From Christensenellaceae bacterium (GTDB lineage Bacteria; Bacillota; Clostridia; Christensenellales; Christensenellaceae), in NCBI GenBank assembly GCA_022846035.1, contig AP025580.1:992001-1056000 (forward strand): a stretch of DNA of 64,000 bases, given 5' to 3'. The stretch's first letter is position 1. Each line of letters begins with the position of its first letter. Shown here piece by piece: positions 43,158 through 51,299 of this stretch. Position numbers and translations under genes: made by a program. The notes beneath the pieces were generated by a model. It saw nothing but the letters and a program-made list of their open reading frames with translations. It was not told the DNA's origin and made no database searches.

Positions 43158-44132
43158 ATGAAGCGTTTGTTGATGGCCTTATTGGCCATAGTATTGTGTG
43201 TTTCTCTTACCTCTTGTTCGGGAAAAGGGGAAAACACGGTCGTCATCTATTCCAGCGCAGAACAATACCGCAATGAGTTTATCCTTTCGCGTCTTAAGGA
43301 ACAATTTCCTCAATATGATATTATTCTCGGATATATGCCTACCGGAAACCAGGCGGCGAGGCTGCTTGTAGAAGGGGAAAAGTCGGAATGCGATATAACG
43401 TATGACCTGGAATATGGATACGTCGATAAGTTAAAGGACGTTCTCGCCGATCTTTCCGAATATGATACCGCCAAATTTGAAGAGGATATGCTGGATCCGG
43501 CCGGCAGGGTATTGCCGGAATGCCGGAACGGCGGATGTATCGTCATTAATATGGATGAATTAAAGCAACGGGGATTAAGTGAACCCACCTGCTATGAAGA
43601 TTTATTAAAACCGGAATACAAGGGGCTTATTTCTATGCCTAGCCCGAAGTCCTCTGGAACAGGCTATATGTTTTTGAAATGCCTTGTAAATGCATGGGGG
43701 GAAGAACAGGCCTTTGATTATTTTGACAAGCTTTCCGAAAATATCTTGCAATATACGTCGTCAGGTTCCGGTCCTGTCAACGCCCTGGTGCAGGGAGAAG
43801 CGGTCATTGGCCTTGCAATGACACCACAGGCGGTAAAAGAGATCAACAACGGCGCGCCTTTGAAGATTTTGTATTTTGAAGAAGGATCGCCCTATTCGCG
43901 CTATGGCATAGGTATGATCAAGGGAAAAGAAAACAGGCAATGTGTGAGGGACGTATTTGACTACCTTAATTCAACGCTGGTGGCGGAGGATAAGAAGCAG
44001 TTCTTTCCGGAAAAAATCTATAAAGACATCGATTTTGAGATGAAAAATTTTCCTCAGAATATCAAATATGCCGATATGAGTAACGATACCAAGGCCGAAA
44101 AGGAACATCTGTTGGAAAAGTGGGTGCATTAG
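43158..44132 (+). CDS. Substrate-binding lipoprotein (Fe3+/AEP/polyamine type)
   Basis: A 324-residue extracellular solute-binding protein. The signal peptide ends in the lipobox LTSC (cysteine ~residue 22), so it is lipid-anchored. The mature part (ENTVVIYSSAEQYRNEFI, SPKSSGTGYMFLKCLVNAW, GSGPVNALVQGEAVIGLAM) fits the family 1/AfuA-PhnS class that binds ferric iron, 2-aminoethylphosphonate or thiamine-like ligands. GGGGAGG is 5 bases before ATG 43158; a GTG at 43140 is rejected. First gene of an importer operon; the co-transcribed cytidylyltransferase favours an amino-phosphonate or phospho-alcohol ligand (inference). Confidence 0.88.
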   Translation: MKRLLMALLAIVLCVSLTSCSGKGENTVVIYSSAEQYRNEFILSRLKEQFPQYDIILGYMPTGNQAARLLVEGEKSECDITYDLEYGYVDKLKDVLADLSEYDTAKFEEDMLDPAGRVLPECRNGGCIVINMDELKQRGLSEPTCYEDLLKPEYKGLISMPSPKSSGTGYMFLKCLVNAWGEEQAFDYFDKLSENILQYTSSGSGPVNALVQGEAVIGLAMTPQAVKEINNGAPLKILYFEEGSPYSRYGIGMIKGKENRQCVRDVFDYLNSTLVAEDKKQFFPEKIYKDIDFEMKNFPQNIKYADMSNDTKAEKEHLLEKWVH

Positions 44133-44897
44133 ATGAATGAGAAACTTGTAGTAGAAAATATTTCAAAGGATTTTGGATCGAACGAGGTGCTGCATAATCT
44201 TTGCTTTGCCGTATACGGAGGCGAGTTCCTATCCGTGCTGGGGCCGTCAGGTTGCGGAAAGACGACGCTTTTGCGTATGCTCATCGGATTAGAACAGCCA
44301 ACGAGCGGCAAAATATATAAGGACGGGATCGATATTACAAACAGCATGCCGTCGGCGAGGGGAATGGGCATCGTATTTCAGAATTATGCCCTGTTTGAGA
44401 ATATGACCGTCCTCGGAAATGTGGAATACGCGCTCAGGAAAAATCCGGCGTTTAAGGAACAGGCGAGAGAGACAGCCGAGCGGCTGATCGAGCAGGTAGG
44501 GCTTGCGGAGTATAAAAACAAACGGCCCAGTAAGCTTTCCGGCGGCCAGCAGCAGCGCGTTGCCATCGCGCGCACGCTCGCGCTGAATCCGGACATCATA
44601 CTCTTTGACGAACCGATGTCTGCGCTGGACGTGGATACCAGACTGACGCTGCGCCAGGAACTAAAGAATATACAAAAAAAATTTGGTTCAACAATGATTT
44701 ATATCACGCATGACCAGGAAGAGGCCTTTGCCATGTCAGACCGGATCATGGTTCTGAGCGAAGGAAAGATCCAACAGATCGACACACCGAGAAATATAAT
44801 CGACCATCCGGCAAATGAATATATCCAACGTTTTGTGATACACAATATCCAATTAAAGATCGATTCTCTGATTCAGTTTGCGAGGGCCAAGGTATGA
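44133..44897 (+). CDS. ABC importer ATPase (PotA/FbpC type)
   Basis: A 254-residue ATP-binding subunit. Walker A LGPSGCGKTTLLRMLIGLEQ (~residues 35-54), Q-loop IVFQNYALFENMTV, signature KLSGGQQQRVAIARTL (~135-150), Walker B IILFDEPMSALD, and the switch histidine in MIYITHDQEEAFAM. It starts within two bases of the lipoprotein stop and overlaps the permease gene by four bases. The C-terminus lacks the long regulatory TOBE domain of full MalK-like proteins. Confidence 0.94.
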   Translation: MNEKLVVENISKDFGSNEVLHNLCFAVYGGEFLSVLGPSGCGKTTLLRMLIGLEQPTSGKIYKDGIDITNSMPSARGMGIVFQNYALFENMTVLGNVEYALRKNPAFKEQARETAERLIEQVGLAEYKNKRPSKLSGGQQQRVAIARTLALNPDIILFDEPMSALDVDTRLTLRQELKNIQKKFGSTMIYITHDQEEAFAMSDRIMVLSEGKIQQIDTPRNIIDHPANEYIQRFVIHNIQLKIDSLIQFARAKV

Positions 44898-46486
44898 GCG
44901 GCCTTAAGCGAAAGGGATTGTCGGGGGTCAAGCTGCTTCTGGCTGCGTTTTTTATCGTTGCCGTTTTGCTGCCGCTGATCTGTATGCTTACGACAATGGC
45001 GGGCGAGGATGTAGGCGGCCTGATTACGTCCGAAGGCTTTATGACGGCTCTTGGACATTCCGCATGGGTATCTTTTGTTTCCACGCTGATTTCGGTAGGG
45101 CTGGCGGTAGTGCTTGCATGGTTTATTCAGCGTTCGGCTATACGCTGTAAAGGACTGTTTACCATCCTGTTCACGCTGCCGATGCTTATCCCATCGATTT
45201 CGCACGGTATGGGGCTTGTGGTACTGTTCGGTTCCAATGGCGTACTGACAAACCTGCTCCACATCAATGGCAATATTTACGGCTTCTGGGGAATTGTGAT
45301 CGGCTCGGTGATGTATTCGTTTCCGGTGGCCTTTTTGATGGTCTCCGACATGATGCGTTACGAGGACAGCACGCCCTATGAGGCGGCGTCCGTGCTGGGG
45401 CTTTCGAAAGCGAATCAATTCAGCGCCATTACGTTTCCTTATATGCGTAAGCCGATGATTTCGGTCATATTTGCCGTATTTACGCTGGTGATTACGGATT
45501 ATGGCGTACCGCTCACGGTGGGGGGGCAGTTTACGACCCTGCCGGTGATGATGTATCAGGACGTGGTTGGGCTTCTGAATTTCGGCAAAGGAAGCGTAAT
45601 CGGTCTGGTGTTGCTCATTCCGGCGTTTATCGCCTTTTTGATCGACTTGCTTGATAAAAATAAGGCCAGCCTTTCCTTTGTGATCAAACCATTTCGAATA
45701 CTCAAAAATAAAGTGCGGGATGGGATCGCTTATCTTTCGTGCAGCGTGGTAAGCCTATGTATCCTGCTGCCGATCGCCGCTTTTGCTGTTTTGACCTTTG
45801 TCAAAAAGTATCCGATCGATATGTCGCTCACGCTGGATAATATTACCAAGACAATGGACATAGGCGCGGGACGGTATTTGGCAAATTCACTGATTATTGC
45901 AGTGTGCGTCTCTGTAATCGGTGTGGTGATTGCTTATATTACCGCATACATGACGGCGCGCGTGCAATCCAAATCATCTAAAATGCTTCATTTGGTTTCC
46001 ATCATAACGCTTGCGATCCCGGGGCTTGTTTTGGGCCTTTCCTATATGATATTTTTCAACGGGTCGTTTATTTATGGTACGCTTGCGATTTTGATCCTTG
46101 TTAATATTATGCATTTCTTCGCATCGCCATACCTGATGATGTACAATACTTTCGGTAAACTGAACCAAAATCTGGAAGCGGTAGGGGCGACGCTGGGTAT
46201 CAGCAGGAGACGAATTATCCTTGACGTCCTGATCCCGCAGTCGAAAGCGACGATTGCGGAGATGTTCGCATATTTCTTTGTGAATTCGATGATGACAATT
46301 TCCGCGGTGTCTTTTCTTTCTACATTCACCACGCAGCCGTTGTCGCTGATGATCACGCTTTTTGAGGCGCAGATGATGCTGGAAAGTACAGCGTTTGTTT
46401 CGCTGCTCATTCTGGGCGTAAATCTGGCGCTTAAGGGGGGGATCAATTTGTATAAAAGAAATTTAAGGAAAAAGGAACTGGCATGA
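44894..46486 (+). CDS. ABC importer permease, two fused halves
   Basis: A 530-residue permease with about 12 membrane segments made of two homologous halves. Each half has an EAA-loop for the ATPase: YEAASVLGLSKANQFSAITF (~residues 163-182) and LEAVGATLGISRRRIILDVL (~428-447). This two-in-one form is that of SfuB/FbpB iron and PhnU/V-like 2-aminoethylphosphonate permeases. It overlaps the ATPase gene and the cytidylyltransferase gene by four bases each (ATGA), so the importer and the enzyme are translated as one coupled unit. Confidence 0.93.
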   Translation: MSGLKRKGLSGVKLLLAAFFIVAVLLPLICMLTTMAGEDVGGLITSEGFMTALGHSAWVSFVSTLISVGLAVVLAWFIQRSAIRCKGLFTILFTLPMLIPSISHGMGLVVLFGSNGVLTNLLHINGNIYGFWGIVIGSVMYSFPVAFLMVSDMMRYEDSTPYEAASVLGLSKANQFSAITFPYMRKPMISVIFAVFTLVITDYGVPLTVGGQFTTLPVMMYQDVVGLLNFGKGSVIGLVLLIPAFIAFLIDLLDKNKASLSFVIKPFRILKNKVRDGIAYLSCSVVSLCILLPIAAFAVLTFVKKYPIDMSLTLDNITKTMDIGAGRYLANSLIIAVCVSVIGVVIAYITAYMTARVQSKSSKMLHLVSIITLAIPGLVLGLSYMIFFNGSFIYGTLAILILVNIMHFFASPYLMMYNTFGKLNQNLEAVGATLGISRRRIILDVLIPQSKATIAEMFAYFFVNSMMTISAVSFLSTFTTQPLSLMITLFEAQMMLESTAFVSLLILGVNLALKGGINLYKRNLRKKELA

Positions 46487-47376
46487 ACTTAACGAGAAAC
46501 CAATTTGATCTTTTGACCTGTATGGAAAAAAAGGGAACGCGCACGCAGCGCGAACTGGCGAAACAAACGAATAAGGCGCTGGGGACCGTCAATAAGGGAA
46601 TAGCCGAGCTTTCACAGATGGGTTATGTACAAGATGGCGCGATTACACAAAAGGGGATAAATGCACTCGAACCTTATCGGGTGAAACGCGCGATTTTTAT
46701 TGCGGCAGGCTTTGGTACGCGACTTGTACCAATCACCCTGAATACCCCCAAGCCACTTGTGCGGGTCAACGGAACGCGTATCATCGATACGCTGCTTGAT
46801 GCGGTAATCGCCGTGGGAATTGAAGAAATTTATATTGTACGGGGGTATTTGGCCGAGCAGTTCGACCAACTGTTATACAAATATCCAATGATAAAATTTA
46901 TCGAAAATCCGGTTTATAATGAGGCGAACAATATTTCATCGGTCATGTACGCAAGGGAGTTTCTGGAAAATGCTTATGTACTGGAAGCGGATTTGCTGCT
47001 GTACCACCCGCACGTTATCGCAAAATACCAATATGCTTCCAATTACCTGGGCGTACCGACAGAGAAAACGGACGATTGGTGCTTTTACAGCACAAACCAT
47101 AAATATATTACGAAAATGAGCGTCGGCGGCACTAATTGCTACCACATGTTTGGTATATCCTATTGGACAAGCGGAGATGGCAGGCGGCTTGCGGAATGCG
47201 TTAAGGATGTATACGAGAGTCCTGGCGGCAAAGAACGGTACTGGGACCAGGTTCCTCTGGAATATCATCTGAAAGACTTCAGTGTGGAAATACGGGAATG
47301 CTCCTTTGAGGATATAACAGAAATCGATACTTACAAAGAACTAAAAAAGATCGACCCGACCTATGGGGAAGCTTAA
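46483..47376 (+). CDS. Winged-helix/LicC-type nucleotidyltransferase fusion
   Basis: A 297-residue two-domain protein. Residues 1-65 are a MarR-like winged helix (GTRTQRELAKQTNKALGTVN). Residues 66-290 are a GT-A sugar/alcohol-phosphate nucleotidyltransferase: FIAAGFGTRLVPITLNTPKP (nucleotide loop, with the conserved lysine), VYNEANNISSVMYAREFLEN as in LicC (CTP:phosphocholine cytidylyltransferase), metal aspartate in VLEADLLLY (~167), and a final EIDTYKELKKID. PntC, a relative, makes CMP-2-aminoethylphosphonate. It overlaps the permease gene. Inference: it activates the imported compound for glycan or lipid decoration, and the winged helix senses it or regulates the operon. No LicA kinase is adjacent. 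Confidence 0.82.
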   Translation: MNLTRNQFDLLTCMEKKGTRTQRELAKQTNKALGTVNKGIAELSQMGYVQDGAITQKGINALEPYRVKRAIFIAAGFGTRLVPITLNTPKPLVRVNGTRIIDTLLDAVIAVGIEEIYIVRGYLAEQFDQLLYKYPMIKFIENPVYNEANNISSVMYAREFLENAYVLEADLLLYHPHVIAKYQYASNYLGVPTEKTDDWCFYSTNHKYITKMSVGGTNCYHMFGISYWTSGDGRRLAECVKDVYESPGGKERYWDQVPLEYHLKDFSVEIRECSFEDITEIDTYKELKKIDPTYGEA

Positions 47377-47391
47377 AGAAGCGTTACATTG

Positions 47392-48246
47392 TCAGTAGCC
47401 GTTAAGAAAGCCAGCAGGCTTTCTTTTTTTTGCAATCGCATCGTCATAGCCAACCTGATATTGGGCGGATAGCTTTTGAGGATCCTTTTCCATACGGCCG
47501 GCGATGATGGGCTGGGTGGGACGGATGATGATGGCGCTGCCATCCTTTTCCTGCTGCTCGGCTATACGGAGGCTCTCGTTATAATATTGATAGCGGTTTG
47601 CTATCGTACGCGCAAACGCGCGGTGTGCTGGGTAACGCAAATACGCATACCAGCTCATCTTGCTTTTTTGGTGTGTAAAACCCTCGTTGCGCGTGAGGAC
47701 GATCACGTTTTTGCGGTTCCCTTTCCTCAGGGAATATTCGATTGGGATGGAATCGCTGGCACCGCCGTCCATCAGCTTGTGTCCGTCGGCTTTGACAATG
47801 GTGGAAGCCATGGGGATCGCCGCAGAGGCGCACAGGTATTTCATATCGGTATCGCAATTGAGGTCGTTTAGCTGATGGTAAAAGGCTTTGCCGTCATCAA
47901 CATTCGTCGCGACAATGGTAAGCTTTTTAGGAGAGTTTTTATAGGCTTCGTAATCAAAGGGAATGATGTTGCGCGTTACTTCGTAGAATACATATTTCAT
48001 CCCAAAAAAAGAACCGGTGGTAAGAAAATTCCAAAAGCTCAAATATTTGCGGTTGATACATGTGTTGTAAATGGTCAGGTTGCGGCCGCGCTGTCCGGAA
48101 ATATAGGAAATCGCATTCGCGGCACCGGCGGAAACGCCGATAATGTCTTCCATGTGTACGCCCATATCGAGGAAAGCGTCCAGCACGCCCGCCGTATACG
48201 AACCGCGCATGCCGCCGCCTTCTAATATTAAACCGGCTTTTGTCAT
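47392..48246 (-). CDS. Patatin-like phospholipase (RssA/YjjU type)
   Basis: A 284-residue serine lipid hydrolase. Oxyanion-hole motif LILEGGGMRGSYTAGVLDAF (~residues 6-25), nucleophile elbow GVSAGAANAI (Ser ~40), and the dyad aspartate in LMDGGASDSIPIEY (~160). No signal peptide, so it acts on inner-leaflet or cytosolic lipids. GAGGTG stands about 9 bases before ATG 48246. It is convergent with the importer operon and its end doubles as that operon's terminator. Confidence 0.92.
   Translation of the reverse strand: MTKAGLILEGGGMRGSYTAGVLDAFLDMGVHMEDIIGVSAGAANAISYISGQRGRNLTIYNTCINRKYLSFWNFLTTGSFFGMKYVFYEVTRNIIPFDYEAYKNSPKKLTIVATNVDDGKAFYHQLNDLNCDTDMKYLCASAAIPMASTIVKADGHKLMDGGASDSIPIEYSLRKGNRKNVIVLTRNEGFTHQKSKMSWYAYLRYPAHRAFARTIANRYQYYNESLRIAEQQEKDGSAIIIRPTQPIIAGRMEKDPQKLSAQYQVGYDDAIAKKRKPAGFLNGY
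47404..47431 (+). terminator. Importer operon terminator inside the patatin 3' end
   Basis: AAGAAAGCC (47404-47412) pairs with GGCTTTCTT (47417-47425), loop AGCA, then a T run. It lies in the last codons of the convergent patatin gene. Confidence 0.8.
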
Positions 48247-48267
48247 TCCATATCACCTCAATTTCTT

Positions 48268-48296
48268 ATTATAACTTTTTTATCAAATAAAATCAA
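48268..48296 (-). promoter_or_regulatory. Patatin gene promoter
   Basis: Minus strand: TTGATT (complement 48291-48296), 17-bp spacer, TATAAT (complement 48268-48273). On the plus strand TGG-TAGAAT (-10 at 48305-48310) may serve the next gene. Confidence 0.7.
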
Positions 48297-48330
48297 AACT
48301 ATGGTAGAATAGAGCAGGGGAGAAAATAAA

Positions 48331-49137
48331 ATGGGAATTTTGATCGGCATAATAATAGCCATAGCCGTACTGGGCGTTTTGTATTGCTTTATGACCGGCG
48401 CGCGGGAAGCAAAAGACGGGGAATGGATGAAAGCCTGGTCTTTTGCGCACCGAGGGCTGCACAACGAACGGATGCCGGAAAATTCGATGGACGCTTTTCA
48501 AAGCGCGATCGAACACGGGTATGCGATTGAGTTGGACGTGCACCTTTCAAAGGACGGACATGTGGTGGTGTTTCACGATAATGCGCTTGCACGCGTAACG
48601 GGGGAACAGGGAATGGTCGAGGACTATACGCTGCATGAGCTAAGGCAGATGAAGCTGGCGGGAACGCAGTCTGTGATTCCCACGCTTGCGGAGGTGCTTG
48701 CACTGGTGGGCGGCAGAGTGCCGATTCTGATCGAGACTAAAAATACCGGCGGCGCAGGACAGCTTGAGGTGGATCTATATGAAATCATGCGGCATTATCA
48801 GGGCAAGTATGCGGTACAGTCCTTTTCGCCGTTTTCCATGGGGTGGTTCCGGAAAAATGCGCCTGAGGTCCTGCGGGGACAGCTTTCCGCAACCTTTACG
48901 TATGGCGCGGATGAAATACCGAAATGGAAACGGTTCATGTTAAAGCACCTTTGCACCAATTTTGTCTGCAGGCCACAGTTCATAAGCTATGAAATCGAGG
49001 GGCGGCGGCTGCCGGTTGTGCGGCGGATGCGCCGCAAAGGATTGCCGGTCTTGGTTTGGACCGTGAGGTCGGAGCAGTGCAAGCGGCTTGTACTCGCGGA
49101 TGCGGACGCGGTCATCTTTGAAAATTTTGAAGCGTAA
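48331..49137 (+). CDS. Glycerophosphodiester phosphodiesterase family protein
   Basis: A 268-residue GDPD-fold protein with an N-terminal membrane span (~residues 2-22). Catalytic motifs: WSFAHRGLHNERMPENS (His, ~40), YAIELDVHLSKDGHVVVFHD (Glu/Asp metal ligands and second His, ~64-83), and LIETKNTGG (Glu, ~137). It should release glycerol-3-phosphate or related groups from lipid or teichoic-acid turnover products, facing whichever side the anchor sets. GGGGAG precedes ATG. It is divergent from the patatin gene, another lipid hydrolase. Confidence 0.9.
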   Translation: MGILIGIIIAIAVLGVLYCFMTGAREAKDGEWMKAWSFAHRGLHNERMPENSMDAFQSAIEHGYAIELDVHLSKDGHVVVFHDNALARVTGEQGMVEDYTLHELRQMKLAGTQSVIPTLAEVLALVGGRVPILIETKNTGGAGQLEVDLYEIMRHYQGKYAVQSFSPFSMGWFRKNAPEVLRGQLSATFTYGADEIPKWKRFMLKHLCTNFVCRPQFISYEIEGRRLPVVRRMRRKGLPVLVWTVRSEQCKRLVLADADAVIFENFEA

Positions 49138-49159
49138 GCGTGATGGAGGGGAGAAGACA

Positions 49160-49396
49160 ATGCAAAACCAGACAAGTAAGGTGATTCCGGTTCTATTGAT
49201 TCTATGGGGGGCGCTCTCGTTTTTCATTCTGATTCCGCAAATCTGGTGGCTGGGTCTCATATTCGCGGCGCTGGCCGTCATCTGGGGCGGAACAACCTTA
49301 CGCAAATATAATTTGTATTCCGTGATTGGAATGTTGCTGGGGATTGCGGCATGCCTGATCTATGTTTTTACAGTCAACATGTCAGGCGTTTTGTAA
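49160..49396 (+). CDS. Small membrane protein (78 aa)
   Basis: A 78-residue hydrophobic protein with three short membrane segments (VIPVLLILWGALSFFILI; WLGLIFAALAVIWGG; IGMLLGIAACLIYVFTV). It starts at ATG 49160 with GGAGGGGAG (49144-49152) 7 bases upstream, 22 bases after the GDPD gene, so it is probably co-transcribed. No family recognised. Confidence 0.65.
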   Translation: MQNQTSKVIPVLLILWGALSFFILIPQIWWLGLIFAALAVIWGGTTLRKYNLYSVIGMLLGIAACLIYVFTVNMSGVL

Positions 49397-49409
49397 AGAT
49401 ACTAACGCC

Positions 49410-49440
49410 AAAGACGTTGCCGAACATGCAGCGTCTTTTT
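49410..49440 (+). terminator. Probable terminator after the small membrane protein
   Basis: AAAGACG (49410-49416) pairs with CGTCTTT (49432-49438), with an inner GC/GC, then T run. The rest of the 176-bp gap holds only a weak TGGCAA-17-TAAAAT promoter candidate (49510-49538). Confidence 0.55.
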
Positions 49441-49572
49441 CATATCGTTTTCAATATAAGCGGATTTTGCGCTGATTTGACTCAGCCTTGCAGAATTATG
49501 AAAAAAAGGTGGCAAATATGTTGCTTTTCAGATAAAATATTAAATAATCAGAAATAACAGGAGGGCGGATTC

Positions 49573-51285
49573 TTGTTAAAGCTTTATAAGGGCCTCGGAA
49601 AATATGCGGGCCAACTTCTTTTGCTCGTGCTTTTATTACTTGGCCAGGTGTTTTCGTTGCTGATGCTTCCCAATATGATGTCTATGATTATTGACCAGGG
49701 CGTTATTGTGGGAGACATGGGCTACATTACGACGGCAGGGCTGATCATGCTTTGTATTTCACTGGGCGGCTCCGCCTGTGCGATTGGCGTGGGATATTTT
49801 GCCTCAAAGATCGGCGTCGGGTTTTGTACGGATGTCCGCAAGAGGCTTTTTCATAAGGTCGGAGAGTTTACGCTGGCGGAATTTGACAAGGTGGGAACGG
49901 CGTCGCTCACAACGAGGACGACGAATGATATTATGCAGATACAGGATTTCACGATTATGCTGTTCCGCGTTATTATTTTAGCCCCTATTATGTGTATTGG
50001 CGGCGTGGCGATGTCTATGCAGAAAAACGCGCAGCTCGCGTGGGTCATTATTGCCTGCATGCCTTTGATTGTGGTATTTTTGGTGCTGATCATGCGCAGG
50101 GCGTTTCCGGTGTTCAAATCCGTGCAGACAAAGCTTGACAAACTGAATCTGGTGATGCGCGAAAACGTTACGGGCGTACGCGTAATACGTGCGTTTACGG
50201 CAGAAGAAAGGGAAGAAAAACGCTTTGAAGAAGCGAATGAGGTCATGACGCAGACGTCGATCAAATCACAGACGTTGCTTTCCACGCTGATGCCGATCCT
50301 GATGCTTATTGTGAACCTGGGGACGATTGCCGTCGTATGGTTCGGCGGCCAGCAGATCGCGCAGGGGTCTCTTGCGGTTGGCGACCTGATGGCGTTCATT
50401 CAGTATCTTGTCCTCATTATGTATGCTCTCGTGATGATGTCTATGATTTTTGCCATGATGCCGCGCGCCAGCGTATGCGCAGACCGTATCAACGAGGTCA
50501 TGGAGATCAAGCCGGACATTGTAAACAGTAAAAATCCCCAAACTCCACAGGAAAAAACGGGGATTGTTGAATTCAGGGACGTTACCTTTAAATACGGAGA
50601 TGCGGAAAATCCGGCCATCGCGAATATATCGTTTACGGCTAAGCCAGGGGAGACGACAGCGATTATCGGCGCTACGGGCAGCGGCAAATCATCCGTGATC
50701 AGTCTGATCCCGCGCTTATACGACGTCACGGACGGCGCGGTGCTGGTGGACGGCGTCGACGTACGCAACTACGATGTGCACCAGCTTCGGAAGCGCATCG
50801 GTTACGTTCCGCAGAAAGCGGTGCTTTTTTCGGGCACGATCAAAGAAAATATCGCTTATGAAGATGAAAATATGCCGATGGAGCAAATGGAAAAGGCGGC
50901 GCAAATTGCGCAGGCGGATACTTTTATCGAACAGAAAAAACGAAAATATGACGACCCGATCGCCCAGGGGGGCTCCAATGTTTCCGGCGGGCAGAAGCAA
51001 AGGCTCGCCATCGCGCGTGCGCTGGCGACAGACGCCAGTATTTATATATTCGACGACAGTTTCTCCGCGCTTGACTTTAAAACGGATGCGGCGCTACGGA
51101 AAGCAATCAGGGAAAATACGCATGGCGCAACCGTTATTATCGTAGCGCAGAGAATCAATACCATTATCGATGCGGATAATATCCTGGTACTTGATAAAGG
51201 CAGGATCATCGGCCAGGGCCGTCACGATGAACTCGTGAAAACGTGTGATGTTTATGCTGAGATCGCGCGGACGCAGATGTCTTAA
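49573..51285 (+). CDS. Heterodimeric ABC exporter half, subunit 1
   Basis: A 570-residue fused membrane-ATPase protein. Six membrane spans (1-300), then the ATPase: Walker A IIGATGSGKSSVISLIPRLY (~residues 364-383), signature NVSGGQKQRLAIARAL (~470-485), Walker B IYIFDDSFSALD. The residue after Walker B aspartates is Asp-Ser rather than the catalytic Glu, which marks the degenerate partner of heterodimeric exporters such as BmrC/LmrC or TM287. The start is TTG with GGAGGG 7 bases upstream. It pairs with the next gene, 14 bases downstream. Confidence 0.92.
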   Translation: MLKLYKGLGKYAGQLLLLVLLLLGQVFSLLMLPNMMSMIIDQGVIVGDMGYITTAGLIMLCISLGGSACAIGVGYFASKIGVGFCTDVRKRLFHKVGEFTLAEFDKVGTASLTTRTTNDIMQIQDFTIMLFRVIILAPIMCIGGVAMSMQKNAQLAWVIIACMPLIVVFLVLIMRRAFPVFKSVQTKLDKLNLVMRENVTGVRVIRAFTAEEREEKRFEEANEVMTQTSIKSQTLLSTLMPILMLIVNLGTIAVVWFGGQQIAQGSLAVGDLMAFIQYLVLIMYALVMMSMIFAMMPRASVCADRINEVMEIKPDIVNSKNPQTPQEKTGIVEFRDVTFKYGDAENPAIANISFTAKPGETTAIIGATGSGKSSVISLIPRLYDVTDGAVLVDGVDVRNYDVHQLRKRIGYVPQKAVLFSGTIKENIAYEDENMPMEQMEKAAQIAQADTFIEQKKRKYDDPIAQGGSNVSGGQKQRLAIARALATDASIYIFDDSFSALDFKTDAALRKAIRENTHGATVIIVAQRINTIIDADNILVLDKGRIIGQGRHDELVKTCDVYAEIARTQMS

Positions 51286-51299
51286 GGGGGGAGCTGAAA

